Source of the DNA: Cellulomonas marina
Lineage (GTDB): Bacteria; Actinomycetota; Actinomycetes; Actinomycetales; Cellulomonadaceae
Assembly: GCF_900111925.1 (NCBI RefSeq)
Contig: NZ_FOKA01000005.1
Coordinates: forward strand, 1-64,000
DNA: 64,000 nt
Direction of reading: 5' to 3'
Position 1 is the first letter of the stretch. Each line of letters begins with the position of its first letter. This document shows, piece by piece, positions 55,601 through 62,683 of the stretch. Position numbers and translations under genes: made by a program. The notes beneath the pieces were generated by a model. The model saw only the letters and a list, made by a program, of their open reading frames with translations, was not told the DNA's origin and searched no databases.

Positions 55601-56157
55601 CCCTGGACCCGTCCCTCGTCGACGAGCGGCACGCGGGGGTGCCGGCCTCCAAGCTCGACCACCTCGCCGGGATGCTCGAGGAGATCGTCGCCGACGGGCA
55701 CCGCGTCCTGGTGTTCTCGCAGTTCACCTCGGTGCTGGGCCGCGTCCGCGAGCGGCTGGACGCCGCGGGGACGGCCTACGCGTACCTCGACGGCGCCACG
55801 CGCCGGCGGCCGGAGGTCGTCGAGCGGTTCCGCTCCGGCAACGCGCCCGTGTTCCTCATCAGCCTCAAGGCCGGAGGTGCCGGCCTGACGCTGACGGAGG
55901 CGGACTACGTCGTGGTGCTCGACCCGTGGTGGAACCCGGCGGTCGAGGCCCAGGCCGTCGACCGCGCGCACCGCATCGGGCAGACCCGGCAGGTGATGGT
56001 CTACCGGCTGGTCGCGGCCGGGACGATCGAGGACAAGGTGATGGCGCTCAAGGGGGCCAAGGCGGCGCTGTTCGCGTCGGTGCTGGGCGGCGAGGAGCTC
56101 ACCGGCGGCCGACTGACCGCCGCGGACGTGCGCACGCTGCTCGACGCCGGCCGGTGA
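52609..56157 (+). CDS. SNF2-family helicase with N-terminal SWIM zinc finger
   Basis: 1182 residues. A SWIM finger (Cys72, Cys74, Cys80, His82, CxCx5CxH) is followed by a long middle region that ends in an acidic Asp/Thr/Gly-rich insert near 550-575. The SNF2 motor has DDMGLGKTLQV near 743, VLDEAQTLKNH (DEAQ) near 843, ITGTPLENS, LLRRTKEDV, then helicase-C with VFSQFTSVLG, LISLKAGGAGLTLTEADYVVVLDPWWNPAVEAQAVDRAHRIGQ. Such RapA/HepA-like proteins move along DNA and remodel protein-DNA or RNA-polymerase complexes; no specific role is known here. Divergent from the MrfA-like gene and possibly leaderless. Confidence 0.92.
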   Translation: MPPPALRVEEVVDLVGPAAFTRGLEYAHRGRVRSRSWDAAEQLLDAVVAGSAPHPYVVRVRFRGRTVRAADCTCPVGGWCKHVAAALLQRTGDGTGGPVGVAGAGTAAKGPAGAGTGARGTTAPVWSALLDGVLAAPPQASGPARTVRDLALLVEVQDDPAGSRLRPPRPRRLAARPAVRSDRGGWVRTGAAWSDVLHGYALTTRPEQRAALRALHRVTEEDTPYRWGATAAWIALDRAPGPLVWAALEELGRLGVPLVAPKAPFRPVTLLPGAVRAVVDLREVEGELVVQARLLLPDGTAPEVPEPAPEALGLVGAPEPVAAYWIGASGDLVLARLDGHVDRRAESLLTLPSPLRVTGGTTDAFWSGYAPRLAAVLPLTSSDTSVRVPSPARCVLRLELVPGEDLTVAARWTWAYRGEEGGGPPAVPVGPLDRAAQPWRRVDDEARVLAATSATVDAALAAAAPTVLGSSERLRAALVAPLLVGRSDGRFDDHADGRSDGAVLQAWDGVTLAGAVLPALADLPDVEVRATGPLPEFREASAPVEVHVRTSAGGTDDGRDDGTDDASGSATDLAPGAATDVTPGPVAAAPRLGGDRDWFDLSVTLRVDGRDLPLARVLTAMAAGQDRVMLDDGLWARVDGPAFEALRALLAEARALDDPRRAAGLRVSRYDVSAWDELEAVGVVVEQARAWRSAVERLATLADPSSDVEVPPGVAATLRPYQRAGYAWLRRLAESGLGGVLADDMGLGKTLQVLTFATWYRTTTAGRAGPVLVVAPTSVVGAWASEAARFVPDLVVRTVEATAARRGTSLAEVAAGADVVVTSYALFRLEADEHQGVGWSALVLDEAQTLKNHASRGYAAARTLPAPLKVAITGTPLENSVLELWALLGLVAPGLLPSLQRFTERYRTPIEREGDTARLADLRRRIRPFLLRRTKEDVAADLPPRLEHVVEVELAPRHRALYDRYLARERQKVLGLLDDLDGNRFAVFRSLTLLRRLALDPSLVDERHAGVPASKLDHLAGMLEEIVADGHRVLVFSQFTSVLGRVRERLDAAGTAYAYLDGATRRRPEVVERFRSGNAPVFLISLKAGGAGLTLTEADYVVVLDPWWNPAVEAQAVDRAHRIGQTRQVMVYRLVAAGTIEDKVMALKGAKAALFASVLGGEELTGGRLTAADVRTLLDAGR

Positions 56158-56182
56158 CGAGCGCCATGAGGAGAGAGCGGGT

Positions 56183-56201
56183 GGCCCGGCCCAGCCGGGC
56201 C
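56183..56201. terminator. Hairpin between SNF2 and the helical-repeat gene
   Basis: GGCCCGGC-CCA-GCCGGGCC is a perfect 8-bp stem with a three-base loop, 26 bases after the SNF2 stop and 48 bases before the stop of the opposing gene. A likely terminator for both. Confidence 0.65.
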
Positions 56202-56248
56202 CGGCGCCCGGCCGAGGTGCGGGCCCGCGGGTCGCACCGGACGCGCGA

Positions 56249-56539
56249 TCAGGTCGGGCGCCCGCCCTCGAGCTCCTCGAGCACGTCGACGGCGTCACGG
56301 TGGCCGGCCTCGGCCAGCGCGCGCAGGGTGTCGAGGTCCTCCTCCTCGGCCGCGACCTGGACGAGCTCGTCGAGGGCGGCCCGGGAGCCCGCGTCCGCGA
56401 GACGGCGCAGCTCGACCAGGTCCCGCCGCTCGCCGGCGAGCTCGACGAGCTGGTCGACGGCGTCGCGGTCGCCCGCTTCGGCGCGCTCGCGCAGCGCCGT
56501 CAGGTCCCCGTCGTCCTCCGGTCCTCCGTGCGTGGCCAT
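56249..56539 (-). CDS. Small helical-repeat protein of unknown function
   Basis: 96 residues from ATG. Three copies of a repeat of about 29 residues: DLTALRERAEAGDRDAVDQLVELAGERR, DLVELRRLADAGSRAALDELVQVAAEEE and DLDTLRALAEAGHRDAVDVLEE. Each should form two antiparallel helices, as in Sel1- or HEAT-like scaffolds. It is acidic and has no membrane part. By design it would bind a partner; none can be named. It converges with SNF2. Confidence 0.75.
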   Translation of the reverse strand: MATHGGPEDDGDLTALRERAEAGDRDAVDQLVELAGERRDLVELRRLADAGSRAALDELVQVAAEEEDLDTLRALAEAGHRDAVDVLEELEGGRPT

Positions 56540-56717
56540 GCGGCCCACGGTGGCCCGGAACGTGCCGCCCGGCAACCCCTGGCCGGGGCCGCGCCCGGGG
56601 ACGACCGGCGCCGGGCGTGCGGCACCCGACGGAGGGGTGCGTGCCCCGGCGCGGCGGCCTACGGTCACGCGGAGGGGCGTCGGCCGGCGCCCTCCAGCTC
56701 CGGGACAGGAGAGAGCC

Positions 56718-57020
56718 ATGCCCACCGCCACCCTCGACGGCACCGTCCTCGCGGAGGCCACCGACGACGAGGTCCTGCACATCGAGGGCAACGTCTACTT
56801 CCCGCCGTCGTCGGTCCGCACGGACCTCCTCGAGGCGTCGCCCACCCCGTACACGTGCCCCTGGAAGGGCGAGTGCCAGTACTGGACCGTCGCGTTGGAC
56901 GGCACCCGGCTGCAGGACCGCGCCTGGTCCTACCCGCACCCGTACCCCACGGCCTTCGACCGCGTCGGCCGCGACTTCAGCGGCTACGTCGCGTTCTGGA
57001 AGGAGGTCCGGGTCTCCTGA
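56718..57020 (+). CDS. DUF427-domain protein
   Basis: 100 residues, a full DUF427 domain: VLAEATDDEVLHIEGNVYFPPSSV, TPYTCPWKGECQYWTVALDG, AWSYPHPYPTAFDRVGRDFSGYVAFWKEV. The His/Cys/Trp cluster Cys-Pro-Trp-Lys-Gly is always present in the family, whose function is not established. AGGAGAG lies before the ATG. It precedes pxpA by 44 bases on the same strand. Confidence 0.9.
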   Translation: MPTATLDGTVLAEATDDEVLHIEGNVYFPPSSVRTDLLEASPTPYTCPWKGECQYWTVALDGTRLQDRAWSYPHPYPTAFDRVGRDFSGYVAFWKEVRVS

Positions 57021-57064
57021 CGGACGACGCAGCACACCCTGCCGGTGCGACCACGGGGAGCGGG

Positions 57065-57856
57065 ATGACCGGCGACGGGCACGGCCCGGTCCTCGACCTC
57101 AACTGCGACCTGGGCGAGGGCGACGGGCCGTGGCGCGGCGGTGAGCCCGTCGCCGACGAGGCCCTCCTCGACCTGGTCACGAGCGCCAACGTCGCCGCCG
57201 GCTTCCACGGCGGCGACGACGCCACCATGCTCGCCACCTGCCGCGCCGCCGCCGCCCGCGGCGTCGTGGTCGGCGCCCACCCCTCCTACCGGGACCGGGA
57301 GGGGTTCGGACGACGGCGCACCGACGTCGCGGCCCACGTCCTGCGGGCCGACCTCGTCGAGCAGCTCGAGGCGCTCGCCCGGCACGCCGCGGTGGCCGGC
57401 ACCGGCGTCCGCTACGTGAAGCCGCACGGCGCGCTGTACCACCGCGTCGGGCACGACCCGGAGCAGGCCGGTGCGCTCGTGGAGGCGGTGCTGGCGGTCG
57501 ACCGGGACCTCGCCGTCCTGGCGGCGCCGGGGTCGGTGGTGCTCGACGCGGCCGCGCGGGCGGGGCTGGCGGTCGTCGCCGAGGCCTTCGCCGACCGCGG
57601 GTACCGGGCGGACGGCTCGCTGGTGCCGCGAGGGGAGCCGGGTGCGCTCGTCGGCTCGCCGCGGCGGGCGGGTGAGCAGGCGGTCCGCCTGGCGACGACC
57701 GGCACCGTGCTGGCGGTGGACGGGACGTCCGTGGCCGTGTCGGCGCGCTCGGTGTGCGTGCACTCGGACACGCCGGGTGCGGTCGCGGTCGCCTCTGCCG
57801 TCCGCGCGGCGCTGACGGACGCGGGCGTGACGCTGCAACCCTTCCGGCCCCGGTGA
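57065..57856 (+). CDS. pxpA: 5-oxoprolinase subunit A (LamB/YcsF family)
   Basis: 263 residues. LDLNCDLGEGDGPW at the start, TSANVAAGFHGGDDATM, GAHPSYRDREGFGRR, RYVKPHGALYH and, later, EAFADRGYRADGSLVPRGEPGALV are the conserved blocks of the LamB/YcsF family. PxpA, with PxpB and PxpC, splits 5-oxoproline with ATP to glutamate. The next gene is a PxpB-PxpC fusion and overlaps by GTGA, so the full enzyme is made from one transcript. A GGGAG lies four bases before ATG. Confidence 0.93.
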   Translation: MTGDGHGPVLDLNCDLGEGDGPWRGGEPVADEALLDLVTSANVAAGFHGGDDATMLATCRAAAARGVVVGAHPSYRDREGFGRRRTDVAAHVLRADLVEQLEALARHAAVAGTGVRYVKPHGALYHRVGHDPEQAGALVEAVLAVDRDLAVLAAPGSVVLDAAARAGLAVVAEAFADRGYRADGSLVPRGEPGALVGSPRRAGEQAVRLATTGTVLAVDGTSVAVSARSVCVHSDTPGAVAVASAVRAALTDAGVTLQPFRPR

Positions 57857-59685
57857 GCGGACCTGCCGAGGGCTCGCCCGGAAACGCCGTGCCGGCGCTG
57901 GTCCTGCACCGGTACGGGCCCGACGCGGTGCTCGTCGACCTGCCCGACCTGGGGTCGGTGCGCGCGCTCGACGCGGCCCTGCGGCAGGCCGCACCTGCCT
58001 GGGTGCAGGACGTCGTCCCCGCGGCCCGCACGGTGCTCGTCCGGTGGGCCCCGCGCGGGCCGGGGACGGCGGACCGTGCGGCAGCGCTGGTGCGTGAGAC
58101 ATGGCGGCGGCGGGTGGCGTCCGGGGCTCCGCCGACGGGCGGCGACGCCCACCGCGAGGCGGGATGCGAGCAGGACCCGGCACCGCAGGACGAGCTGCGC
58201 CTCGAGGTCGTCTACGACGGCGCCGACCTCGACGAGGCGGCGTCGGCCACCGGGCTGACGCGCGACGAGGTGGTCGCGCGGCACGCCGCCGGGCGGTACA
58301 CGGTCGCCTTCGGCGGGTTCGCGCCCGGGTTCGGCTACCTCGTCGGCCTCGACCCGGCCCTGGTGCTGCCCCGACGGGGGACGCCCCGGCCGCGGGTGCC
58401 TGCCGGTTCCGTGGCCGTCGCCGACGTCTTCACCGGGGTCTACCCCGAGGCGTCCCCCGGCGGCTGGTGGCTGCTCGGGCGGACCACGGCGGTCCTCTTC
58501 GACGTCGAGCGCGACCCGCCGGCGCTGCTCGTCCCGGGCCGTGCGGTGCGCTTCGTGCCGGTGCGCGAGGCGGTGGCGGCAGGCCGACGAGGGCGGCGGA
58601 TGTCCGCCGGGGCCGCGGCCGGGAACGGCGGCGGCTCCACCGCCGTCCCCACCGCCGTCCCCACCGCCGTCCCCACCGCCGGCCCCACCGCCGTCCCCAC
58701 CGCCGTCCCCACTGCCGTCCCCTCGGCCTTCCCCCCGCGCCCGTGCTGGGAGGTCCTCGCGACCGGGCCGCTCGTGCTCGTGGAGGACCTCGGGCGCCGC
58801 GGGCACGCGGCCGTCGGGGTGCCGCGGTCCGGAGCCGCCGACCCCGCGACGTTGCGCCGCGTCAACCGCGCGGTCGGCAACGCGGCCGGTGCCGCGGCGC
58901 TCGAGGTGCTGCTCGGCGGGCTCGTGCTGCGGGCGCGCGGGCCGCACGTCGTCGCGCTCGGGGGTGCCGACTGCGGTGCCGACCTCGACGGGGTGCCCGT
59001 GCCCCTGTACGTGCCGGTGCGCGTGACCGACGGGTCGGTGCTGCGGCTGGGGACGCCGTCGGCCGGGCTGCGGTCCTGGTTGGCCGTCCGGGGCGGGGTC
59101 GACGTCCCGCCCGTGCTCGGCTCCCGCTCGCACGACGTCCTGTCCGGCCTCGGGCCGCCGCCGGTCCGTGCGGGGGACGTGCTCGTCGTCGGGCAGCAGA
59201 CCGACGGCTGGCCGGAGCCCGCAGCCCCCGGCGCGGACGGGACCGACGACGGGGCCGACGACGGGGCCGCCGACGGGGCCGTCGACGGCGGGCGCACCGA
59301 CGTCCGTGGCGCGCCCGCGACGGGTCCGGTCGTCCTGGGCGCCCTGCCGGGCCCGCGCGCCGACCGCCTGGACCTGACGTGGGACGCGCTGGCGCGGCTG
59401 GTCCTCACCGTCTCACCAGACTCGAACCGGACGGCGGTACGGCTCGTCGGGCCCGCCGTGCGGCGCCACGCCGGGGAGGTCCCTTCCGAGGGGCTCGTGC
59501 CCGGGGCGGTGCAGCTGCCGCCGGCGGGCGGCCCCGTCGTCTTCCTCGCCGACCACCCCGTCACCGGCGGCTACCCGGTGGTGGCGGTGCTCACGCCCTC
59601 GGCCCTGGTCCGCGCCGCGCAGCTCCGGCCGGGCGACGCGGTGCGGCTGGACGTCAGAGGTCCGGACGCCTCACCGGATCTCTGA
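57853..59685 (+). CDS. pxpBC: 5-oxoprolinase subunits B and C, fused
   Basis: 610 residues from GTG. Residues 10-235 are PxpB (allophanate hydrolase subunit 1 type): GGFAPGFGYLVGLDP, PRRGTPRPRVPAGSVAVADVFTGVYP and GGWWLLGRT. Residues 295-600 are PxpC (subunit 2 type): VEDLGRRGHAAVGVPRSGAADPATLRRVNRAVGN, VRGGVDVPPVLGSRSHDVLSG, and FLADHPVTGGYPVVAVL. The two are joined by a linker of seven Val-Pro-Thr-Ala repeats. A second low-complexity insert of Asp-Gly repeats lies near 460-475. The reaction is ATP-dependent opening of 5-oxoproline, in complex with PxpA. Confidence 0.93.
   Translation: MSGPAEGSPGNAVPALVLHRYGPDAVLVDLPDLGSVRALDAALRQAAPAWVQDVVPAARTVLVRWAPRGPGTADRAAALVRETWRRRVASGAPPTGGDAHREAGCEQDPAPQDELRLEVVYDGADLDEAASATGLTRDEVVARHAAGRYTVAFGGFAPGFGYLVGLDPALVLPRRGTPRPRVPAGSVAVADVFTGVYPEASPGGWWLLGRTTAVLFDVERDPPALLVPGRAVRFVPVREAVAAGRRGRRMSAGAAAGNGGGSTAVPTAVPTAVPTAGPTAVPTAVPTAVPSAFPPRPCWEVLATGPLVLVEDLGRRGHAAVGVPRSGAADPATLRRVNRAVGNAAGAAALEVLLGGLVLRARGPHVVALGGADCGADLDGVPVPLYVPVRVTDGSVLRLGTPSAGLRSWLAVRGGVDVPPVLGSRSHDVLSGLGPPPVRAGDVLVVGQQTDGWPEPAAPGADGTDDGADDGAADGAVDGGRTDVRGAPATGPVVLGALPGPRADRLDLTWDALARLVLTVSPDSNRTAVRLVGPAVRRHAGEVPSEGLVPGAVQLPPAGGPVVFLADHPVTGGYPVVAVLTPSALVRAAQLRPGDAVRLDVRGPDASPDL
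58639..58722 (+). repeat. Seven 12-bp repeats coding the pxpB-pxpC linker
   Basis: ACCGCCGTCCCC occurs seven times in line, with one G for T in unit 4 and one T for C in unit 7. It encodes Thr-Ala-Val-Pro repeats between the PxpB and PxpC domains. Because 12 is a multiple of three, copy changes keep the frame and only alter linker length. Confidence 0.9.
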
Positions 59686-59810
59686 CCGGATCTCTGACCG
59701 GACCTGCCTGCCGGAGGGGGTGCCGCGCCGGGCGCTGCAGCGACACGCCCGCTCTGCCATCAGCGCTGCGCGCCGTCGGCGCAGCACGGCGAGCCGAACC
59801 CGCAGCCGGT

Positions 59811-59824
59811 AGGACGAACGTCCT
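59811..59824. promoter_or_regulatory. Perfect 14-bp palindrome upstream of nrdD
   Basis: AGGACG-AA-CGTCCT lies about 120 bases before the nrdD start, in the 257-base gap behind pxpBC. It may be an operator or the core of a hairpin ending the pxp transcript. Short GGATCTCTGACC direct repeats follow the pxpBC stop near 59676-59701. Confidence 0.45.
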
Positions 59825-59855
59825 CGTCGGCTCCGCGCGCCACCCGTAGGAATGG

Positions 59856-59896
59856 CACATCTGGTGGTGCCCCCACCGGTCGGGCACCACATCTGG
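59856..59896 (+). promoter_or_regulatory. Possible pair of NrdR boxes before nrdD
   Basis: CACATCTGG occurs at 59856-59864 and 59888-59896, exactly 32 bases apart (about three helical turns), each with a GTG- or CAC-type partner half. NrdR sites in ribonucleotide reductase promoters come as two imperfect palindromes at this spacing with an ACAT-type core. The stretch also holds a 9-bp stem, GTGGTGCCC (59864-59872) with GGGCACCAC (59882-59890). Position 50-90 bases before nrdD fits. Confidence 0.5.
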
Positions 59897-59942
59897 GACC
59901 GGCCGTCGCCGCCATGCGTCGCCGACCCCGAAAGGCCCCGCC

Positions 59943-61820
59943 GTGCCCGCGTCCGCCGTGCCCCCGCCCGCCCAGCCCGCCGCCCGACCCGTCCCTCCGG
60001 CCGTCCCTCGCGCCCACGCCCCCGTGCTCGTCGACGTCGCCGCCACCGTCGACGAGTACCTGGACCGCTCGGACTGGCGGGTCAACGCGAACGCCAACCA
60101 GGGGTGGTCGCTGGGCGGCCTCATCCTCAACACGGCGGGCAAGGTCATCGCCAACTACTGGCTGTCCGAGGTCTACCCGCCGGAGGTCGGCCAGGCGCAC
60201 CGCGACGGCGACCTGCACATCCACGACCTCGACATGCTCTCGGGCTACTGCGCGGGCTGGTCGCTGCGGCAGCTCCTGGCCGAAGGGCTCAACGGCGTCC
60301 CGGGCAAGGTCGAGGCGACGGCGCCGCGGCACTTCTCCAGCGCGATCGGCCAGATCGTCAACTTCCTCGGCACGATGCAGAACGAGTGGGCCGGCGCGCA
60401 GGCGTTCAGCTCCTTCGACACGTTCCTCGCCCCGTACGTCCGGCGCGACGGCCTCACGTACGAGCAGGTCCGACAGGGCCTCCAGGAGCTCGTCCACAAC
60501 CTCAACGTGCCCAGCCGGTGGGGCACGCAGACGCCGTTCACCAACCTCACCTTCGACTGGACCTGCCCCGCGGACCTGGCCGACGAGGTGCCGTTCGTCG
60601 CCGGCGAGCCGTGCGACTTCACCTACGGCGACCTGCAGCCCGAGATGGACCTGCTCAACCGCGCCTACATGGAGGTGATGACCGCCGGCGACGCCTCCGG
60701 CCGCGTGTTCACCTTCCCCATCCCGACGTACAACATCACCGCGGACTTCCCGTGGGAGTCGGAGAACGCCGAGCGGCTGTTCGCCATGACGGCGCGCTAC
60801 GGCCTGCCGTACTTCCAGAACTTCATCAGCTCCGACATGCGGCCCGGCGACGTGCGGTCCATGTGCTGCCGCCTGCAGCTCGACCTGCGCGAGCTGCTCA
60901 AGCGCGGCAACGGGCTCTTCGGCTCGGGCGAGCAGACGGGGTCGATCGGGGTGGTGACGGTCAACTGCGCGCGCCTGGGCTTCCTGCACCCCGGCGACGA
61001 GCCGGGGCTGCTCGCCGCGCTCGACCGCCTCCTCGAGCTGGCCCGCCAGTCCCTCGAGCTCAAGCGCACGACGGTCCAGCGGCTGCTCGACGAGGGCCTG
61101 TTCCCCTACAGCCGCCGCTACCTCGGCACACTCGACAACCACTTCTCGACGATCGGGGTCAACGGGCTCAACGAGATGGTCCGCAACGCCACGCTCGACG
61201 CCCACGACCTCACCACCGACGAGGGCCACGCGATGGCGCTGCGCGTCCTGGACCACGTCCGCGCCCGGATGGTCGAGTTCCAGGAGGCGACGGGCAACCT
61301 CTACAACCTCGAGGCGACGCCGGCGGAGGGCACCACCTACCGCTTCGCCAAGGAGGACCGCCGCCGCTTCCCAGGCATCCGCCAAGCAGGGACGGACGAC
61401 CAGCCGTACTACACCAACTCCTCCCAGCTCCCGGTCGGCTTCACCGACGACCCCTTCGAGGCGCTCGAGCGCCAGGACGAGCTGCAGCGGCGCTACACGG
61501 GCGGCACCGTGCTGCACCTGTACCTGGGGGAGCGGGTCTCCTCGGCCGCCGCGTGCCGCGAGCTCGTCCGCCGGGCGCTGACCCGGTTCCGGCTCCCCTA
61601 CCTGACCGTCACGCCGACGTTCTCCATCTGCCCGGCGCACGGGTACCTCGTCGGGGAGCAGCCGGCGTGCCCCACGTGCGGCGGCGCGACGGAGGTCTGG
61701 ACCCGTGTCATGGGCTACCACCGACCCGTGAGCTCGTTCAACATCGGCAAGAAGGGCGAGCACGCCGAGCGCACCCCGTTCCGGGAGCCGGTGGGGCTGT
61801 CGGCGACGGCCGCGCGGTGA
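59943..61820 (+). CDS. nrdD: Anaerobic (class III) ribonucleoside-triphosphate reductase
   Basis: 625 residues. It makes deoxyribonucleotides without oxygen by a glycyl radical. VNANANQGWSLGGL, HIHDLDMLSGYCAGWSLRQLL and SSAIGQIVNFLGTMQNEWAGAQAFSSFDT are conserved blocks. The C-terminal zinc part has CPAH and CPTC. The radical glycine is Gly591 in RVMGYHRPVSSFN. No N-terminal ATP cone is seen, so overall activity control differs from E. coli. GTG start; nrdG follows with GTGA overlap. Confidence 0.95.
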   Translation: MPASAVPPPAQPAARPVPPAVPRAHAPVLVDVAATVDEYLDRSDWRVNANANQGWSLGGLILNTAGKVIANYWLSEVYPPEVGQAHRDGDLHIHDLDMLSGYCAGWSLRQLLAEGLNGVPGKVEATAPRHFSSAIGQIVNFLGTMQNEWAGAQAFSSFDTFLAPYVRRDGLTYEQVRQGLQELVHNLNVPSRWGTQTPFTNLTFDWTCPADLADEVPFVAGEPCDFTYGDLQPEMDLLNRAYMEVMTAGDASGRVFTFPIPTYNITADFPWESENAERLFAMTARYGLPYFQNFISSDMRPGDVRSMCCRLQLDLRELLKRGNGLFGSGEQTGSIGVVTVNCARLGFLHPGDEPGLLAALDRLLELARQSLELKRTTVQRLLDEGLFPYSRRYLGTLDNHFSTIGVNGLNEMVRNATLDAHDLTTDEGHAMALRVLDHVRARMVEFQEATGNLYNLEATPAEGTTYRFAKEDRRRFPGIRQAGTDDQPYYTNSSQLPVGFTDDPFEALERQDELQRRYTGGTVLHLYLGERVSSAAACRELVRRALTRFRLPYLTVTPTFSICPAHGYLVGEQPACPTCGGATEVWTRVMGYHRPVSSFNIGKKGEHAERTPFREPVGLSATAAR

Positions 61821-62539
61821 GCGGCCGCGGCGGCCGCGGCACCTCGCCCGACGAGGGCGCCGACGGCCTCGCCATCGCCGGGCTCGAGCGGATGTCCACG
61901 GTGGACTGGCCGGGGCGCCTCGTCGCGACCGTCTTCCTGCAGGGCTGCCCCTGGCGCTGCACCTACTGCCACAACTCGGCCATTCTCGATCCGCGCACCC
62001 CCGGGGTCGTCGCCTGGCAGGAGGTGCGCGACCTGCTCGGCCGCCGGGTGGGCCTGCTCGACGGGGTCGTCCTCTCCGGCGGCGAGCCGACGCGTCAGCC
62101 CGCCATCGTCGCCGCCGCGCGTGAGGTGCGGGCCGCGGGGTTCGGCGTCGGCCTGCACACGGCCGGCGCCTACCCGCGGGCGCTGGCGCAGGTGCTGCCG
62201 TACGTCGACTGGGTCGGCCTGGACGTCAAGGCGCCGGCCGCGCGGTACCGGGACGTCGTGCGCGTCGGCGGCCCGACGACGGCCGCCGCGGCGGTGGAGG
62301 CGTCCCTGGACCTCGTGCTCGCCGCCGGCGTGGACCTCCAGGTGCGCACCACGGTCGACCCGACGGTCCTGACCGAGGAGGACGTCGCGGGCCTCGTCGA
62401 GCGGCTGCGCGCGCGGGGGGTGCGCGAGCACGTCCTGCAGACCGTGCGGCCCGACGGGACGAGCCCGGCGTACCGGTCGGCGCTCGCGGCGGCGGGCGGA
62501 CCCCGGCCGGGGTGGGACGTCGGTGCCCGCAGGGGCTGA
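61817..62539 (+). CDS. nrdG: NrdG: radical-SAM activase of NrdD
   Basis: 240 residues. GCPWRCTYCHN carries the CxxxCxxC cluster motif of radical-SAM enzymes, and VVLSGGEPTRQ holds the SAM-binding Gly-Gly-Glu. The LQGCPWRC and DWPGRLVATVFLQG start is typical of anaerobic reductase activators. It makes the glycyl radical in NrdD. Somewhat longer than E. coli NrdG (154 residues), as in Thermotoga-type activases. Coupled to nrdD by four bases. Confidence 0.93.
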   Translation: MSGRGGRGTSPDEGADGLAIAGLERMSTVDWPGRLVATVFLQGCPWRCTYCHNSAILDPRTPGVVAWQEVRDLLGRRVGLLDGVVLSGGEPTRQPAIVAAAREVRAAGFGVGLHTAGAYPRALAQVLPYVDWVGLDVKAPAARYRDVVRVGGPTTAAAAVEASLDLVLAAGVDLQVRTTVDPTVLTEEDVAGLVERLRARGVREHVLQTVRPDGTSPAYRSALAAAGGPRPGWDVGARRG

Positions 62540-62603
62540 CCCGCACGGGGGACACGGCTGTCCGGTCCCTGCCACACCCTGGGCAGGCGCTGTGGCGTGC
62601 ACC

Positions 62604-62635
62604 TATGCTCCTCGGGTCCGGCCAACGACGGCCGG
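62604..62635 (+). promoter_or_regulatory. Promoter and leader hairpin of hppA
   Basis: TATGCT at 62604-62609 is a good -10 element. Just after the expected start site comes CCGGCC-AACGAC-GGCCGG (62618-62635), a hairpin in the leader. The ribosome site GGGAGGGA lies just before the ATG. A weak CCTGCC/GGCAGG hairpin (62568-62587) upstream may end the nrd transcript. Confidence 0.5.
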
Positions 62636-62683
62636 TGCGTCCCGGGGGGCAAGGGTGCCCCTCGCGGAACCAGGGAGGGATGC

